Positions 17,494-27,664 of a stretch of DNA of 64,000 bases are shown piece by piece. The position numbers and the translations under genes are program-made. The notes below the pieces were generated by a model. It was not told the origin of the DNA. It ran no database searches and saw nothing but the letters and a program-made list of their open reading frames with translations. The stretch comes from Tritonibacter mobilis (lineage in GTDB: Bacteria > Pseudomonadota > Alphaproteobacteria > Rhodobacterales > Rhodobacteraceae): contig NZ_LNWY01000001.1 of assembly GCF_001681715.1 (NCBI RefSeq), forward strand, positions 246,362 through 310,361. Direction: 5' to 3'. How positions within the stretch are numbered: position 1 is the first letter of the stretch; the number at the start of each line of letters is the position of its first letter.

Positions 17494-18471
17494 CTACCAT
17501 TCGCGCCCGATGTAGATGGCGAGCAGGATGATAAGGCCCTTGATGACGTCCTGAAGGTAGGGGTTGATGCCCATCAGGTTGAGGCCGTTGTTGAGAATGC
17601 CCAGAAGCACCGCACCGATCAGCGTACCGAGGATCAGCCCGCGTCCACCGGCAATTGCGGTTCCGCCCAGCACCACAGCCGCAATCGCGTCCAGTTCAAA
17701 GCCAACGCCTGCGTTTGGCTGACCGGACATCAACCGCCCGGTGAGGATGAGCGCCGCAAACGCCGAGGTCAGCCCGGAAATTCCGTAGACCGTGAGCTTG
17801 ATGAACTGGGTTTTCACGCCCGAGAGCTTGGCCGCGAGCTCATTGCCACCAATGGCATAGACGTGACGTCCAAAGGCCGTGCGCTGCAACAATACCCAAG
17901 CCAAGGCATAGATCACCACCATGGCGATCACCGGAACTGGTACGATCCCGATGCGACCAATGCCAAACCAGGAAATCCACGACGGGATACCAGAGATGGG
18001 ATAGCCGCCCGAATAGAGCAGGCCCAACCCGCGGGCGATGCCCATGGTTGCAAGCGTCACGATAATCGCAGGCATGCGCCCCCATGCAACCATGGCACCG
18101 TTGAACAGACCAAGGCTGACACCAACGCCCAGCCCCGCCAGAAGCCCGACCCAGCCGGGCATCGCCATATTGACCATCAGCCCGGCTGCCAATGTGCCCG
18201 ACAGCGCCATGACCGCGCCGACGGAGAGGTCGATCCCGCCGGTCAGAATGACAAACGTCATACCAACCGCGAGGATGCCGACAATCGACACCTGCCTGAG
18301 CACATTCATGATGTTTGAAACCGAAAAGAAGTTCTCGGAGGCAAATCCCATCAGTATGGACACCACGATCAGCCCGATCAGGGGCAATGCCAGCGGTGAG
18401 TGCAAAATCCGGCGCAGATTGAAGGCGCGGCCCGCGCGACCTGCCTCGGCCGTAGTGGTGTTATGCGACAT
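17494..18471 (-). CDS. Sugar/polyol ABC transporter permease, RbsC type
   Basis: About 325 residues with 8-10 membrane helices and RbsC hallmarks: [14 protein letters not shown] and the C-terminal [27 protein letters not shown] 18471 overlaps the end of the ATPase gene by 11 bases; a GTG-type extension upstream is possible but adds nothing recognisable. It forms an importer with the ATPase and the RbsB-like binding protein. Likely substrate is a pentitol such as ribitol or xylitol, judging from the dehydrogenases on either side. Confidence 0.92.
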   Translation of the reverse strand: MSHNTTTAEAGRAGRAFNLRRILHSPLALPLIGLIVVSILMGFASENFFSVSNIMNVLRQVSIVGILAVGMTFVILTGGIDLSVGAVMALSGTLAAGLMVNMAMPGWVGLLAGLGVGVSLGLFNGAMVAWGRMPAIIVTLATMGIARGLGLLYSGGYPISGIPSWISWFGIGRIGIVPVPVIAMVVIYALAWVLLQRTAFGRHVYAIGGNELAAKLSGVKTQFIKLTVYGISGLTSAFAALILTGRLMSGQPNAGVGFELDAIAAVVLGGTAIAGGRGLILGTLIGAVLLGILNNGLNLMGINPYLQDVIKGLIILLAIYIGREW

Positions 18472-19963
18472 GTCGAACCCTCCCCGTGGTGGCATGTGTC
18501 ATGATGTCTTCTGAGGTAATGGCCGTGCCCTCGACGGTGGCGACGATGCCGCCCTGCCGGAACACGCAGACCCGGTCGGACATGCCGATCACCTCGGGTA
18601 GCTCCGAAGAGATCATGATGATGGCATAGCCCTGCGCCGTGAACGCCCGCATGAGCTGGTAAATTTCGGCCTTGGCACCGACGTCGATGCCCCGTGTGGG
18701 TTCATCAAAGATCAGCACTTTCATCTGGTGATTGAGCCAGCGCGCAATGACCACCTTTTGCTGGTTGCCGCCCGACAGGGTGTCGACACGGTCCATGGGG
18801 CCTTGTGCTTTGACACGCACCTGCTGCATCGCCGTTTCAGTGTCGGCGCGCTCTTTTTGCAGATCGAGGAACCAGTGCCCGCGGCGGTATTTGCCGTAGT
18901 TATTGATGGAGATGTTTTGCAGGATCGAGAAGCTGGTAATCAGCCCCTGTTCCTTGCGGCTTTCGGGTAAAAGCCCGATCCCCCGTGCCAGCGCGTCTGC
19001 CGGTTCGCGAAACCTTATGTCTTCGCCTTCGACCTGAAGCGCGCATTTCGCGGCCGGATAGGCCCCCAGCAATGCCAGCGCGGTTTCCGTGCGTCCCGAC
19101 CCAACCAGCCCGGCAAAGCCGAGGATTTCACCTTCACGCAATACAAAATCCGACACCGGACCACCGCGTCGCAACTGCACCGCCTGGCAGTTCAACAGGA
19201 CCGGCGCATCCTGCGGGATACTGGGTTTTTCCGGAAAGCTATTTTCGATCCGGCGGCCCACCATCATCTCGACCAGACGATCATTGTCGGTTTCAGAGAC
19301 GAGGCAATCGCCCACATATTCCCCATCGCGCAACACGGTGATGCGGTCGCAGATTTCAAAGATCTCTTCGAGGTGATGCGAGATGAAAATGATCGCAACA
19401 CCCTGCCGGCGCAGCTCGCGCATCACCTTGAACAGATGCTCCACCTCGGAGGGGGTCAGGGTTGCGGTGGGTTCATCCAACACGAGAATACGGGCGTTGA
19501 GCGAGAGCGCCTTGGCGATTTCGACAAATTGCTGCTCGGCCACCGACAGTTTCCGGATCGGCACATCGAGCGGCACATCGACCTCAAGCCGGGCCAGAAT
19601 GTCCTCGGCGCGTTTGCGCATGGCTTTGCGGTCCAGCAGGCCAAACCGCGTGCGCAATTCGCGGGCGAGGAACATGTTTTCAACCGCATCCAGATAGGGG
19701 ATAAGGCTGAATTCCTGAAAGACGATGCCGATCCCTGCGGCGATGGCCTCGTCGTAATTGGCGAACTGGCGCTCCTGACCCTCAATGAGGATGGACCCTG
19801 CACTGGGCTGCAAAATGCCTGTGAGGATCTTCATCAGGGTGGATTTCCCGGCCCCGTTTTCCCCAAGCAGCGCGTGAACTTCGCCAGCGTTGACCTCGAG
19901 ATCGACACCGTGCAGCACCTGAATGGTGCCAAATCTCTTTTTGATTCCGCTCAGTTGCAGCAT
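18461..19963 (-). CDS. Sugar/polyol ABC transporter ATPase with two ATPase domains, RbsA type
   Basis: About 500 residues with two ABC domains. The first has GENGAGKST, the signature LSVAEQQ and Walker [12 protein letters not shown]. The second has a degenerate Walker A ([11 protein letters not shown]) but a good signature LSGGNQQK and Walker [16 protein letters not shown]. This asymmetry is the family norm. ATG 19963 begins [12 protein letters not shown]; upstream in-frame starts at 19984 and 20008 exist. It follows the binding-protein gene across a strong hairpin. Confidence 0.92.
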   Translation of the reverse strand: MLQLSGIKKRFGTIQVLHGVDLEVNAGEVHALLGENGAGKSTLMKILTGILQPSAGSILIEGQERQFANYDEAIAAGIGIVFQEFSLIPYLDAVENMFLARELRTRFGLLDRKAMRKRAEDILARLEVDVPLDVPIRKLSVAEQQFVEIAKALSLNARILVLDEPTATLTPSEVEHLFKVMRELRRQGVAIIFISHHLEEIFEICDRITVLRDGEYVGDCLVSETDNDRLVEMMVGRRIENSFPEKPSIPQDAPVLLNCQAVQLRRGGPVSDFVLREGEILGFAGLVGSGRTETALALLGAYPAAKCALQVEGEDIRFREPADALARGIGLLPESRKEQGLITSFSILQNISINNYGKYRRGHWFLDLQKERADTETAMQQVRVKAQGPMDRVDTLSGGNQQKVVIARWLNHQMKVLIFDEPTRGIDVGAKAEIYQLMRAFTAQGYAIIMISSELPEVIGMSDRVCVFRQGGIVATVEGTAITSEDIMTHATTGRVRHVA

Positions 19964-19995
19964 GACGCACCTGTTGTTTGCCATTGCAGGACAAA

Positions 19996-20022
19996 CCACC
20001 CCCGACATCGTGCCGGGGGTGG
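19996..20022 (-). promoter_or_regulatory. Intercistronic hairpin between binding-protein and ATPase genes
   Basis: CCACCCCCG (19996-20004) and CGGGGGTGG (20014-20022) form a perfect 9-bp stem with a 9-base loop, directly after the binding-protein stop. No T run follows. Such hairpins commonly protect the upstream mRNA and let the binding protein be made in excess over the ATPase and permease. Confidence 0.6.
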
Positions 20023-20031
20023 CGGGTGGTT

Positions 20032-20943
20032 TTACCAGCTGAAGTCAGCGGCGTTCTTTGCGTCGACGACGCGCACATCGATCGGCACTTCGCTGGGCAC
20101 AACACGCGCGCCCCACTTTTGCGCCAGCGCCATGGCAAGGCCGACGCGCACCTGATCGCGTGGGAACTGGGCCGTGGTCTCGATGAAGGGTCCGCCTGCG
20201 GCAATCGCGGCCACCGCCTCGGGAGCGCCATCAACTGAGGTCAGTTTGATGTCACGGCCCGACCCCTGAATTGCAGCCAATGCGCCCATTGCGCCGCCGT
20301 CATTCACCGAAAAGATCCCGGCAAGGTTCTGATGCGACTGGATCATGTTCTCGACCACGCCGAGGGCGACGGACCGGTCCTGACGGCCATTTTGGGTATC
20401 GACCAGCGTGATCCCGTCATATTCCGCAAGCGCGGCCTTGCAGCCTTCGACCCGTTGGAGGATCGGCACCACCGGGATACCGTCGAGGATTGCCACTTCG
20501 CCAGACCCGCCAAGTGCATCTGCCAGATACTTGCAGGATTGATACCCCGCATCGCGGTTCTTGGAGCCAACAAAGGTATCCACCGGACCATTGGCGTTTG
20601 CATCAACGGCGACGACGATCACGTCCTGCGCTTTTGCCATATGCACCGCGCTCTCAATCCCGGCGCTATCGGTTGGATTGAGCAGCAGAATGTCGATGCC
20701 CTGGGTCAGCATGTCCTCCACATCCGAGATCTGCTTGGCCACGTCATGACCGGCGTCGGTCACGACCACCTCGGCCCCGAGATCTTTGGCCGCTTCTGTC
20801 AGCGCTTCCTGCATGGAGACAAAATAAGGATTATTCATCTCCTGAAAGGTCATGCCGATCTTCAGACCGTCTTCGGCCACCGCTGGCAAAGCCATAGAGA
20901 CCGCGAGTGCAGCCGCGGACACGGCTCCAAACATATGTTTCAT
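20032..20943 (-). CDS. Sugar/polyol ABC transporter substrate-binding protein, RbsB type
   Basis: About 303 residues. ATG 20943 has TTGGGAGGAA upstream and starts a signal peptide ([23 protein letters not shown], cleavage before EDG). The mature part reads [18 protein letters not shown], the typical periplasmic-binding-protein type 1 opening, with [20 protein letters not shown] and [13 protein letters not shown] later on. First gene of the transporter group, downstream of the AraC regulator. A pentitol ligand is likely from context. Confidence 0.92.
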   Translation of the reverse strand: MKHMFGAVSAAALAVSMALPAVAEDGLKIGMTFQEMNNPYFVSMQEALTEAAKDLGAEVVVTDAGHDVAKQISDVEDMLTQGIDILLLNPTDSAGIESAVHMAKAQDVIVVAVDANANGPVDTFVGSKNRDAGYQSCKYLADALGGSGEVAILDGIPVVPILQRVEGCKAALAEYDGITLVDTQNGRQDRSVALGVVENMIQSHQNLAGIFSVNDGGAMGALAAIQGSGRDIKLTSVDGAPEAVAAIAAGGPFIETTAQFPRDQVRVGLAMALAQKWGARVVPSEVPIDVRVVDAKNAADFSW

Positions 20944-21038
20944 TGATAGTTCCTCCCAAGGTTCCAACAGGCACAGCCTGTCCCTTTCCGAATGGCCCCT
21001 CGCCATTCGAATTCACAAAGTCCGAATTTCCGTCTGGT

Positions 21039-21923
21039 TCAGCCCGTTTCTGAGAACACCCCGTTCGCAGCAAAGGTTGCGCGGAACTGGGAGGGCGACA
21101 TGCCCTTCAGTCGCGCAAAGTGACGGTTGAAGTTGGAGAGGTTGGAGAAGCCGACATCATAGCAGATCTCGGCCACTTTGGCCTCTGGTCGGGTCAGGAG
21201 CATCTGGCAGGCCAGATCCACCCTGAGTTGGTTTTTATATCGCACCAGCGTCGAGCCGGTGTGGCGCTTAAAAGACCGCGAGAAGGCGCTGGGGCTTTGA
21301 TTGACCATCTGCGCGAGGTCTTTTTCATCGATATTCTCGGTCAGGTTCTCACGCAGATAGGCAATCGCCTTGTTGACGCCGTTCTCCTGCAAGGATTCCA
21401 AGTCCAACTCGTAGCTGAGACTGGCCAGCACCTCAGGGTCCGGCGCGCAGGCCAATAGATCGAGGATGGACCAAAACAATGCAAGGCGGCGCAAGCCACG
21501 TGCCTCAAACAGCTCCATCATCAGCGGCTTGATCCGCTCGGCGGTGGCCTCGTCAAACAACAGCCCGCGATGACTGCGGTCCAAAAGCGGGCGGATGGCT
21601 TCCATCTCCGGCATGGAGGCGCAGGCGTCCTCGATAAATGCAGCAGGAAACTGGATCACAAAGGAGCGTTCCGGCACGATTTGGCCGGGCTCGATTTCGG
21701 AGATCCAGTTCTGTGGCAGGTTGGGGCCTGTCATGATCAACTGGCCGGGTCCAAATTCGCCGATGTGATCGCCGATGTAGAAGGTGCCGTGCGTGTTCAC
21801 GACCAGATGAATTTCGTACTCGGGGTGATAGTGCCACCGCACCGTCCGGAACGGGTAGCCATGCATCCATGCCGCAAAGCTCTCGCCCTTGCGAATATGC
21901 ACGAGTTCCAGATCAGGTAACAT
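21039..21923 (-). CDS. AraC-family transcriptional regulator with N-terminal cupin domain
   Basis: About 294 residues from ATG 21923, preceded by GGAGGAGACG; the longer frame to 22091 adds no recognisable sequence. The N-terminal part (WHYHPEYEIHLVVNTHGTFYIGDHIGEF) is a cupin-type ligand-binding domain. The C-terminal ~100 residues form the double helix-turn-helix (DEKDLAQMVNQSPSAFSRSFKR and EICYDVGFSNLSNFNRHFARL). It lies just upstream of and in line with the binding protein gene, so it most likely activates this polyol module. Confidence 0.9.
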   Translation of the reverse strand: MLPDLELVHIRKGESFAAWMHGYPFRTVRWHYHPEYEIHLVVNTHGTFYIGDHIGEFGPGQLIMTGPNLPQNWISEIEPGQIVPERSFVIQFPAAFIEDACASMPEMEAIRPLLDRSHRGLLFDEATAERIKPLMMELFEARGLRRLALFWSILDLLACAPDPEVLASLSYELDLESLQENGVNKAIAYLRENLTENIDEKDLAQMVNQSPSAFSRSFKRHTGSTLVRYKNQLRVDLACQMLLTRPEAKVAEICYDVGFSNLSNFNRHFARLKGMSPSQFRATFAANGVFSETG

Positions 21924-22094
21924 CGTCTCTCCTCCGTCGCGTCCGTCCTTCCCGTCTCCACTCAGGAAGAACCGCGTTGTTTGACGGTAGCTGCTGGAAA
22001 ACGGCGGCTCTACCTCAGATCGAAGTTTTGACAGATACTTTTTTGACCGATTGGCGCACAAAAGAGACCAAATCAGCGCATACCGGGCCACCCT

Positions 22095-22128
22095 CTTAAA
22101 AACAAATCGCGCCGCAGTGCGGCGCGAT
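22095..22128 (-). terminator. Terminator for the xylitol dehydrogenase transcript
   Basis: ATCGCGCCGC (22106-22115) pairs perfectly with GCGGCGCGAT (22119-22128) around a 3-base loop. Read on the minus strand it is followed by TTGTTTTTA. The stretch 21924-22263 between the AraC and xylitol dehydrogenase genes holds no gene; it contains this terminator and the AraC promoter region. Confidence 0.7.
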
Positions 22129-22263
22129 CAGTCAGGTATAGTTGGATAGATGCCCTGTTTTTAAAGATTTTGGAGCTTTGCGGCCCGATTCTCCGCCCGA
22201 AATGCGCACACGCACCCCTTGTACTTTTTTCGCACTCAAAAAGTGCTCAACCGCGAATTGGAA

Positions 22264-23301
22264 TCACTGCGGCATCACGATCTGAAGCTTCACATCGCTG
22301 TCACGCGCCTCCACCGCACGATCAAATCCGGCGATGCTGTCTTCAAAGGGTAGGCTCGCTGAAATGAGCGGTTTTAAGTCCACTTTGCCCGAGGCGATCA
22401 ATGCAATCGCGCGGTCATAGACATTGGCGTAACGAAATACTGTCTCAAGCCGCAATTCGCGCGCCTGCAGACCAACGATATCAACAGGAACCGGATCGAC
22501 CGGCATGCCAACCAGAACAATCGCGCCACCGGGACGGGCAAATTCATGCATTCCCAATATGGCAGGCGCTGCGCCAGAACACTCAAACACCAGATCCGCG
22601 CCCCAGCCATCCGTTGCTGCGGCCACTGCATCGGTCAGGGATTCGTCGCGAATATTTACCGTTTCGATGCCATCGTAGGCTCCGATGATATCCAGTTTGG
22701 GCTGTGCAAGATCTGCTACGATTACGCGCGCGCACCCCCCTGCAAGAGCTGCGAGGGCGACCATCATCCCGATGGGGCCAGCCCCGGTTACAACCGCAAT
22801 GTCACCGGGCTGGATTTTTGCCCGCAAGGCCGCCTGCATGCCAATCGCAAAGGGTTCAACCATCGCGCCTTCGGCAAAGCTCACATTATCGGGCAGCTTA
22901 TAGGTAAAAGCAGCAGGATGGATGACCTCTGGCGTCAGGCAACCATGCACCGGCGGGGTGGCCCAAAATCGCACGGCCGGGTCGACGTTGTATATCCCCA
23001 ACTTGCTGGCGCGTGAATCCGGGTCTGGAATGCCCGGCTCCATACATACGCGATCGCCGGGTTTAAGATCCGTCACCGCATCGCCGCAGGCCACCACTGT
23101 TCCTGACGCCTCATGCCCCAAAACCATCGGTTCGTTTACCACAAAATGGCCGATCTTGCCGTGGGTATAGTAGTGAACGTCAGAGCCGCAAATCCCGACA
23201 GTATGCGTTTTAATACGGACATCGCGCGGACCAAGCGTCGCGGGGAGCTCAAACTCGCGCAGTGCCAGCTTACCCTTTTCTTCTAGTACCAATGCTTTCA
23301 T
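22264..23301 (-). CDS. Xylitol dehydrogenase (D-xylulose reductase), zinc MDR family
   Basis: A 345-residue medium-chain dehydrogenase that oxidises xylitol to D-xylulose. Catalytic zinc ligands are Cys38 (in [10 protein letters not shown]), His63 and Glu64 (GHEASG), and a Glu in MVEPFAIG near 148. The cofactor site is GAGPIGMM. The structural-zinc cysteine cluster of many alcohol dehydrogenases is absent, the loop reading [19 protein letters not shown] instead. From memory, the sequence is very close to rhizobial D-xylulose reductase throughout. It is first on the minus strand and is separated from the AraC gene by a terminator, so it probably has its own promoter. Confidence 0.93.
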   Translation of the reverse strand: MKALVLEEKGKLALREFELPATLGPRDVRIKTHTVGICGSDVHYYTHGKIGHFVVNEPMVLGHEASGTVVACGDAVTDLKPGDRVCMEPGIPDPDSRASKLGIYNVDPAVRFWATPPVHGCLTPEVIHPAAFTYKLPDNVSFAEGAMVEPFAIGMQAALRAKIQPGDIAVVTGAGPIGMMVALAALAGGCARVIVADLAQPKLDIIGAYDGIETVNIRDESLTDAVAAATDGWGADLVFECSGAAPAILGMHEFARPGGAIVLVGMPVDPVPVDIVGLQARELRLETVFRYANVYDRAIALIASGKVDLKPLISASLPFEDSIAGFDRAVEARDSDVKLQIVMPQ

Positions 23302-23552
23302 CTTACGCTCCTCCGCACTTCGGTCCTGGCAGGAAGGTTTGCCCTCCCCTCCCCTTGTGCTCTCCTGATGCGCTGCCTGTTGTAAACCAAAACCCGCTGC
23401 CCACGCTGTAATTTCAGGTGCCGAGGAAAATTCGTATCACAGGCGCGCATGGAACCGCGCAGGTCTCGCCGTACGCATGACCATCGCACAGCAGATGATT
23501 GCTGCTAGAGAAGCGTGATTCGCCTGCGCAAGGCCCCGTGTAATGGGCACAA
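23302..23552. other. Gene-free stretch upstream of xylitol dehydrogenase
   Basis: No supported gene. The part next to 23301 should hold the xylitol dehydrogenase promoter and ribosome site (GGAGCG before the ATG on the minus strand). I see no repeat or RNA structure apart from the terminator at its left neighbour gene side (23553-23585). Confidence 0.5.
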
Positions 23553-23585
23553 AGGAAAAAACCGAAAGAGGGTGACGTGCCCTCT
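23553..23585 (-). terminator. Terminator after nqrM
   Basis: AGAGGG (23567-23572) and CCCTCT (23580-23585) form a short stem; read on the minus strand it is followed by TTTCGGTTTTTTCC. It lies about 50 bases beyond the nqrM stop and would end the apbE-nqrM transcript. Confidence 0.6.
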
Positions 23586-23636
23586 CCCGGTGGAGAAACT
23601 GATATTCGGTGATACCGACTGAGGCGTGACGCGCGG

Positions 23637-23876
23637 CTAGCTTTGCTCGCGCTCCATATCCTCGATCATCTTGCGCGCGCGCGGACAGGCGAGACGTTCA
23701 CGAAGAGGGCTATCGGGGTCGATATCCTTCTTGCAAACAAGACATTTGTCCGCGTCCGCAATCGCGTTGAGGCCGCCACAGCTGCCTTTGATGGTGCGAC
23801 CGCTGAACATGACCCCAAAGGCCATTCCTACCATCACGATCAGGAACAATCCGAAGGTCAGCAGAAAGGTCGACAT
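23637..23876 (-). CDS. nqrM: Na+-NQR maturation protein NqrM
   Basis: A 79-residue protein with one N-terminal membrane helix (STFLLTFGLFLIVMVGMAFG) and then GRTIKGSCGGL and CLVCKKD, plus a later Cys. This is the DUF539/NqrM pattern, a small Cys-rich assembly factor thought to deliver iron to the NqrD/NqrE site of the sodium pump. ATG 23876 is chosen because AAGGAG lies six bases upstream; a GTG directly before it is also possible. It follows apbE by 40 bases and sits next to the nqr operon, which strongly supports the call. Confidence 0.92.
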   Translation of the reverse strand: MSTFLLTFGLFLIVMVGMAFGVMFSGRTIKGSCGGLNAIADADKCLVCKKDIDPDSPLRERLACPRARKMIEDMEREQS

Positions 23877-23916
23877 CACAGGCTCCTTGAAATCAAGTAG
23901 CGCCAGAGCGCGACGG

Positions 23917-24948
23917 TTAGGCCGTCAGCGCCTCAAAGCGTTTGGATGCAATGGATTTAAACCCGTTCTCACCATTTGCAACCGCACGATCCAAGAACAG
24001 TACCGCCATATCACGCTGATTTGCGATCTCGAGACCACGCTCACGGCCCAGCACCAGCATCGCTGTTGCCCATGCATCCGCCAGCATCGCGTTGTCGGTC
24101 AGCACAGTGACAGAGGCTGTATCATGCTCGACCGGGCGACCGGTGGTTGCGTCGATGATATGCGAATAGCGCTTGCCTTCGTAATCAAAGAAGTTGCGGT
24201 AATCACCAGAGGTCGCCATGCCCATGTCTGAAAGACCGACAACCTGTGTCACGCCGCGATCATAGGCCTGCGGTGTCTCAATGCCGATCTGCCAAGGCTG
24301 ACCGTCGGGATTGCGGCCCGCAGTGTAGAGGTCGCCGCCGATCTCAACCATGTAGTCGGTGATACCGTAGCCCTTGAGGACGCGCGCCACCTGATCAACA
24401 CCGAAGCCTTTGCCGATGGAAGAGAGGTACACCTCGGCCCCGTCGTTGAGCTTCTTGAGGCCACCGGCCTCCAGTTCGACCGACTGTGCCTGACCGCAGC
24501 ACCCCATGGCGGCGGCGATCTCTGCCTCAGACGGCATATCGCTGCGAGTCTGACCCGCGCCAAAGCCCCAAAGGTCAATCAGCGCGCCGACGGTGACGTC
24601 AAAGGCACCGTCGCTTGCAACATGCACATCCTGCGCCGCCTGCATGACGTGGTGCAACTCGCCGGAGACAGAGAGGCTCTCGCCCGCTGCGACTGCGTTA
24701 AACCGCGACACTTCAGAAGAGGCGTCCCAGTTCGACATCTGCACATTGACCTGTGCCAATGCGATATCGACGGCGGTTTGCAGTTCGGCTTTCTCGACAG
24801 ATTTGCTGTGATCGATCGCAACAATGGAGTAGCTTGTGCCCATCGTCAGCCCGCTGAGCTCCAGCAATGACCATCCTTTCTTGCAAGCCATGAGTGCAAG
24901 TGGCATGACCATAAAACTACGGCGAGAAAGGAGAAGAGGGTTCGACAC
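23917..24948 (-). CDS. apbE: FAD:protein FMN transferase ApbE
   Basis: A 343-residue flavin transferase that attaches FMN through a phosphoester bond to threonines of NqrB and NqrC. It begins with a signal sequence carrying a lipobox (LALMAC), so it should be a periplasmic lipoprotein; an SRRSFM stretch just before also resembles a Tat motif. Family motifs include LTMGTSYSI, DASSEVSRFN, DVTVGALIDLWGFG, IGKGFGVDQVA, YMVEIGGDLYTAG and the C-terminal SHIIDATTGRP with DAWATAMLVLG. GTG 24948 is the start. Divergent from nqrA with nqrM downstream. Confidence 0.94.
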   Translation of the reverse strand: MSNPLLLSRRSFMVMPLALMACKKGWSLLELSGLTMGTSYSIVAIDHSKSVEKAELQTAVDIALAQVNVQMSNWDASSEVSRFNAVAAGESLSVSGELHHVMQAAQDVHVASDGAFDVTVGALIDLWGFGAGQTRSDMPSEAEIAAAMGCCGQAQSVELEAGGLKKLNDGAEVYLSSIGKGFGVDQVARVLKGYGITDYMVEIGGDLYTAGRNPDGQPWQIGIETPQAYDRGVTQVVGLSDMGMATSGDYRNFFDYEGKRYSHIIDATTGRPVEHDTASVTVLTDNAMLADAWATAMLVLGRERGLEIANQRDMAVLFLDRAVANGENGFKSIASKRFEALTA

Positions 24949-25116
24949 AGGCCTACTCCGCTAATGATGCTGGGTGTTCAACGCTTGGTTCCGTGCGCTT
25001 CTGGGACAGAAACAGGACGGGTTCAACAGGAAATTATAAAATTTCCTCCTAAAGAACTTTCAAACCGCGTCGCAGTGAAGCATAAGGCAGCCGGAAAATG
25101 GACAGGACATGAAGAC

Positions 25117-26460
25117 GTGCAGCAACATACGTTGAAAAAAGGTCTCGATGTTCCGGTGCTGGGGGCACCTGACACCAAGATCGAAGACGCAGCAAAAGTC
25201 CGGACAGTCGCCATCCTCGGCCAAGACTACATCGGACTAAAGCCCCGACTCTCGGTTCAGGAAGGTGATGTCATTGCAGCAGGCGCTCCGGTGCTTGCGC
25301 ATAAGGACACGCCAGAGGTTCAGGTAACCGCACCGGTTTCGGGACGTATCAAAGCGATCAACCGTGGCGCGCGCCGCGTTTTGGTCAGCGTCGAGATCGA
25401 AGTGGATGAGAGCGCCGCAGAGCCGGTGGATTTCTCCTCTGTTGGGGATGACAGCACGGCTGACGGTCTGCGAAAACGCTTGTGTGCCGCGGGTTTGTGG
25501 ACATCTTTCCGCACCCGCCCCTACTCCAAGATCCCTGCACCAGATGCTGCGCCAGCCGCGATATATGTGACGGCGATGGATAGCGAGCCGCTGTCTGGCG
25601 ATGCAGCCACCATCATCAACGATCAAGGCGAAGCCTTTGCCCGTGGCCTTGCGGCGATCACCGTCCTGACCGAAGGCAAAACCTACCTGTGCCAAGACAG
25701 CGGAGCCACAATCCCCGGCGCCGATCTGGCCAGCGTTACTGCGGTTGGGTTCTCTGGTCCCCACCCTGCTGGCCTTGCTGGCACGCATATGCATTTTCTG
25801 GAGCCGCCTTCCGCTGAGAAGACAGTCTGGAGCATCGGCTATCACGATGTCATCGCCATTGGTCACCTGCTGCTAACAGGGCGCATCAATAGCGCGCGCG
25901 TCGTGGCACTCTCTGGCCCCAAATGCAGCCGCCCGCGTCTGGTCCGTACCCTTTCCGGCGCGTCGATGACCGATCTTTGTGCCGAGGACCTCGGCACGGA
26001 TGATCCGATTCGCATCATTTCTGGCTCGATCCTGTCCGGTCGCGCAGGCGAAGGCGTCACCGCCTATCTGGGCCGCTACGCCCGTCAGATCACGCTGATC
26101 AAGGAAGACCACGATCAGATCCCGCTGGGCTGGATTCGCCCGATGGCCTCGAAATACGCCGTGCAGCCTGTTCTGGGATCGGCCTTTTCCAAAAAGCTCT
26201 ATGCGCTGACGTCGAACCTCAATGGAGGGCGCCGCGCCATGGTGCCGATTGGCACGTTCGAGCAACTGATGCCGCAGGATTTCCTGCCGACACAGCTCTT
26301 GCGAGCGCTGCTGGTGATGGACACCGATCAGGCTCAGGCGCTGGGTGCGCTTGAACTGGACGAAGAAGACCTCGGGCTCTGCGGTTTTGCCTGCCCGGCC
26401 AAATATGAATATGGCCTCGCCCTGCGCGACAGCCTCAGCAAGATCGAAAGAGAGGGATAA
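25117..26460 (+). CDS. nqrA: Na+-translocating NADH:quinone reductase subunit A
   Basis: Peripheral cytoplasmic subunit of the sodium pump. GTG 25117 gives 447 residues, the usual NqrA length, starting just before TLKKGLDVPVLGAP, which matches the family N-terminus; AGGA lies nine bases upstream. The reading frame continues open to 24964, but that leader is not family-like. Biotinyl/lipoyl-like beta segments (VQVTAPVSGRIKAINRGARR) are present as expected. First gene of nqrABCDEF. Confidence 0.95.
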   Translation: MQQHTLKKGLDVPVLGAPDTKIEDAAKVRTVAILGQDYIGLKPRLSVQEGDVIAAGAPVLAHKDTPEVQVTAPVSGRIKAINRGARRVLVSVEIEVDESAAEPVDFSSVGDDSTADGLRKRLCAAGLWTSFRTRPYSKIPAPDAAPAAIYVTAMDSEPLSGDAATIINDQGEAFARGLAAITVLTEGKTYLCQDSGATIPGADLASVTAVGFSGPHPAGLAGTHMHFLEPPSAEKTVWSIGYHDVIAIGHLLLTGRINSARVVALSGPKCSRPRLVRTLSGASMTDLCAEDLGTDDPIRIISGSILSGRAGEGVTAYLGRYARQITLIKEDHDQIPLGWIRPMASKYAVQPVLGSAFSKKLYALTSNLNGGRRAMVPIGTFEQLMPQDFLPTQLLRALLVMDTDQAQALGALELDEEDLGLCGFACPAKYEYGLALRDSLSKIEREG

Positions 26461-26464
26461 GACT

Positions 26465-27664
26465 TTGGGTCTTCGCAATTTCTTTGATCGCATCGAGCCG
26501 CAATTCCTAAAAGGTGGCCGGTACGAAAAATTCTTCCCCGTCTATGAGATGGTGGAGAGTTTCATCTACACGCCCAAGACGGTCACGACCGCCGCACCGC
26601 ATGCCCGCTCTTACATCGATATGAAGCGGATCATGACCTATGTGGTGATCGCGACCATCCCTTGCATTCTGTTCGGGATGTATAACACGGGTCTGCAGAC
26701 CAATATGGCGATTGCCGAATACGGTGCATCGGGCTGGCGCGCAGCCATCATCGAGACGCTGGGCATCGGCTTTGATCCCAACAACCCGTTTGCCAATATC
26801 ATGCATGGGCTGTTGTATTTCCTGCCGATCTACATCGTGACGCTGGTTGCCGGTGGTATCTTCGAGGTGATCTTTGCCGTGGTGCGCGGTCACGAGGTCA
26901 ACGAGGGCTTCCTCGTCACCTCCATGCTTTATACGCTGATTGTGCCTGCAACGACGCCACTTTGGCAGGTCGCGCTTGGCATTATCTTTGGTGTGGTGAT
27001 CGGCAAGGAAGTCTTTGGCGGCACAGGCAAGAACTTCCTCAACCCTGCACTTGTGGGCCGAGCGTTCCTCTACTTTGCTTACCCCGCCTATATGTCGGGT
27101 GAATCTGTCTGGACCCCGGTCGATGGCTTCTCTGGTGCAACGGCGCTGGCGATCAGCGCATCCGACGGCCACGCCACCCTGCCTGAGCGCGGTATCGAGT
27201 GGATGGACGCCTTTATCGGAACCATTCAAGGCTCGTTCGGCGAGACTTCGACGCTGGCGGCGATGATCGGTCTGGCGTTCCTGTTGATCGTGAAAATCGC
27301 CAACTGGCGACTGATTGTAGGCTGTATGGCTGGCATGATTGCCTTCTCATCGCTGCTGAACTGGATCGGATCTGACAGCAACCCGATGTTTGCAATGCCG
27401 TGGTACTGGCACTTTGTGCTGGGTGGCTACGCCTTTGGTCTGGCGTTCATGGTGACGGAACCGGTGTCCGCTTCGCATACCAATATGGGCCGCTATATTT
27501 ACGGCGCACTCATCGGTTTCATGGTGGTGATGATCCGCGTCATCAACCCGGCCTTCCCCGAAGGCATGATGCTCGCGATCCTCTTCGGCAACGTCTTCGC
27601 CCCGCTGATCGACTACTTTGTCGTGCAGGCGAACATCAAACGGAGGGCAAAGCGCAATGTCTGA
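26465..27664 (+). CDS. nqrB: Na+-NQR subunit B
   Basis: Membrane subunit of 399 residues with about ten helices, carrying one covalent FMN. The start is TTG 26465 (L/M-GLRNFFDRIEPQF), just after the nqrA stop with GAGAGGGA upstream; this matches the family N-terminus, whereas the open frame from 26345 overlaps nqrA. The flavinylation motif GFSGATAL places the FMN on Thr226, the ApbE target. It overlaps nqrC by eight bases. Confidence 0.94.
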   Translation: MGLRNFFDRIEPQFLKGGRYEKFFPVYEMVESFIYTPKTVTTAAPHARSYIDMKRIMTYVVIATIPCILFGMYNTGLQTNMAIAEYGASGWRAAIIETLGIGFDPNNPFANIMHGLLYFLPIYIVTLVAGGIFEVIFAVVRGHEVNEGFLVTSMLYTLIVPATTPLWQVALGIIFGVVIGKEVFGGTGKNFLNPALVGRAFLYFAYPAYMSGESVWTPVDGFSGATALAISASDGHATLPERGIEWMDAFIGTIQGSFGETSTLAAMIGLAFLLIVKIANWRLIVGCMAGMIAFSSLLNWIGSDSNPMFAMPWYWHFVLGGYAFGLAFMVTEPVSASHTNMGRYIYGALIGFMVVMIRVINPAFPEGMMLAILFGNVFAPLIDYFVVQANIKRRAKRNV

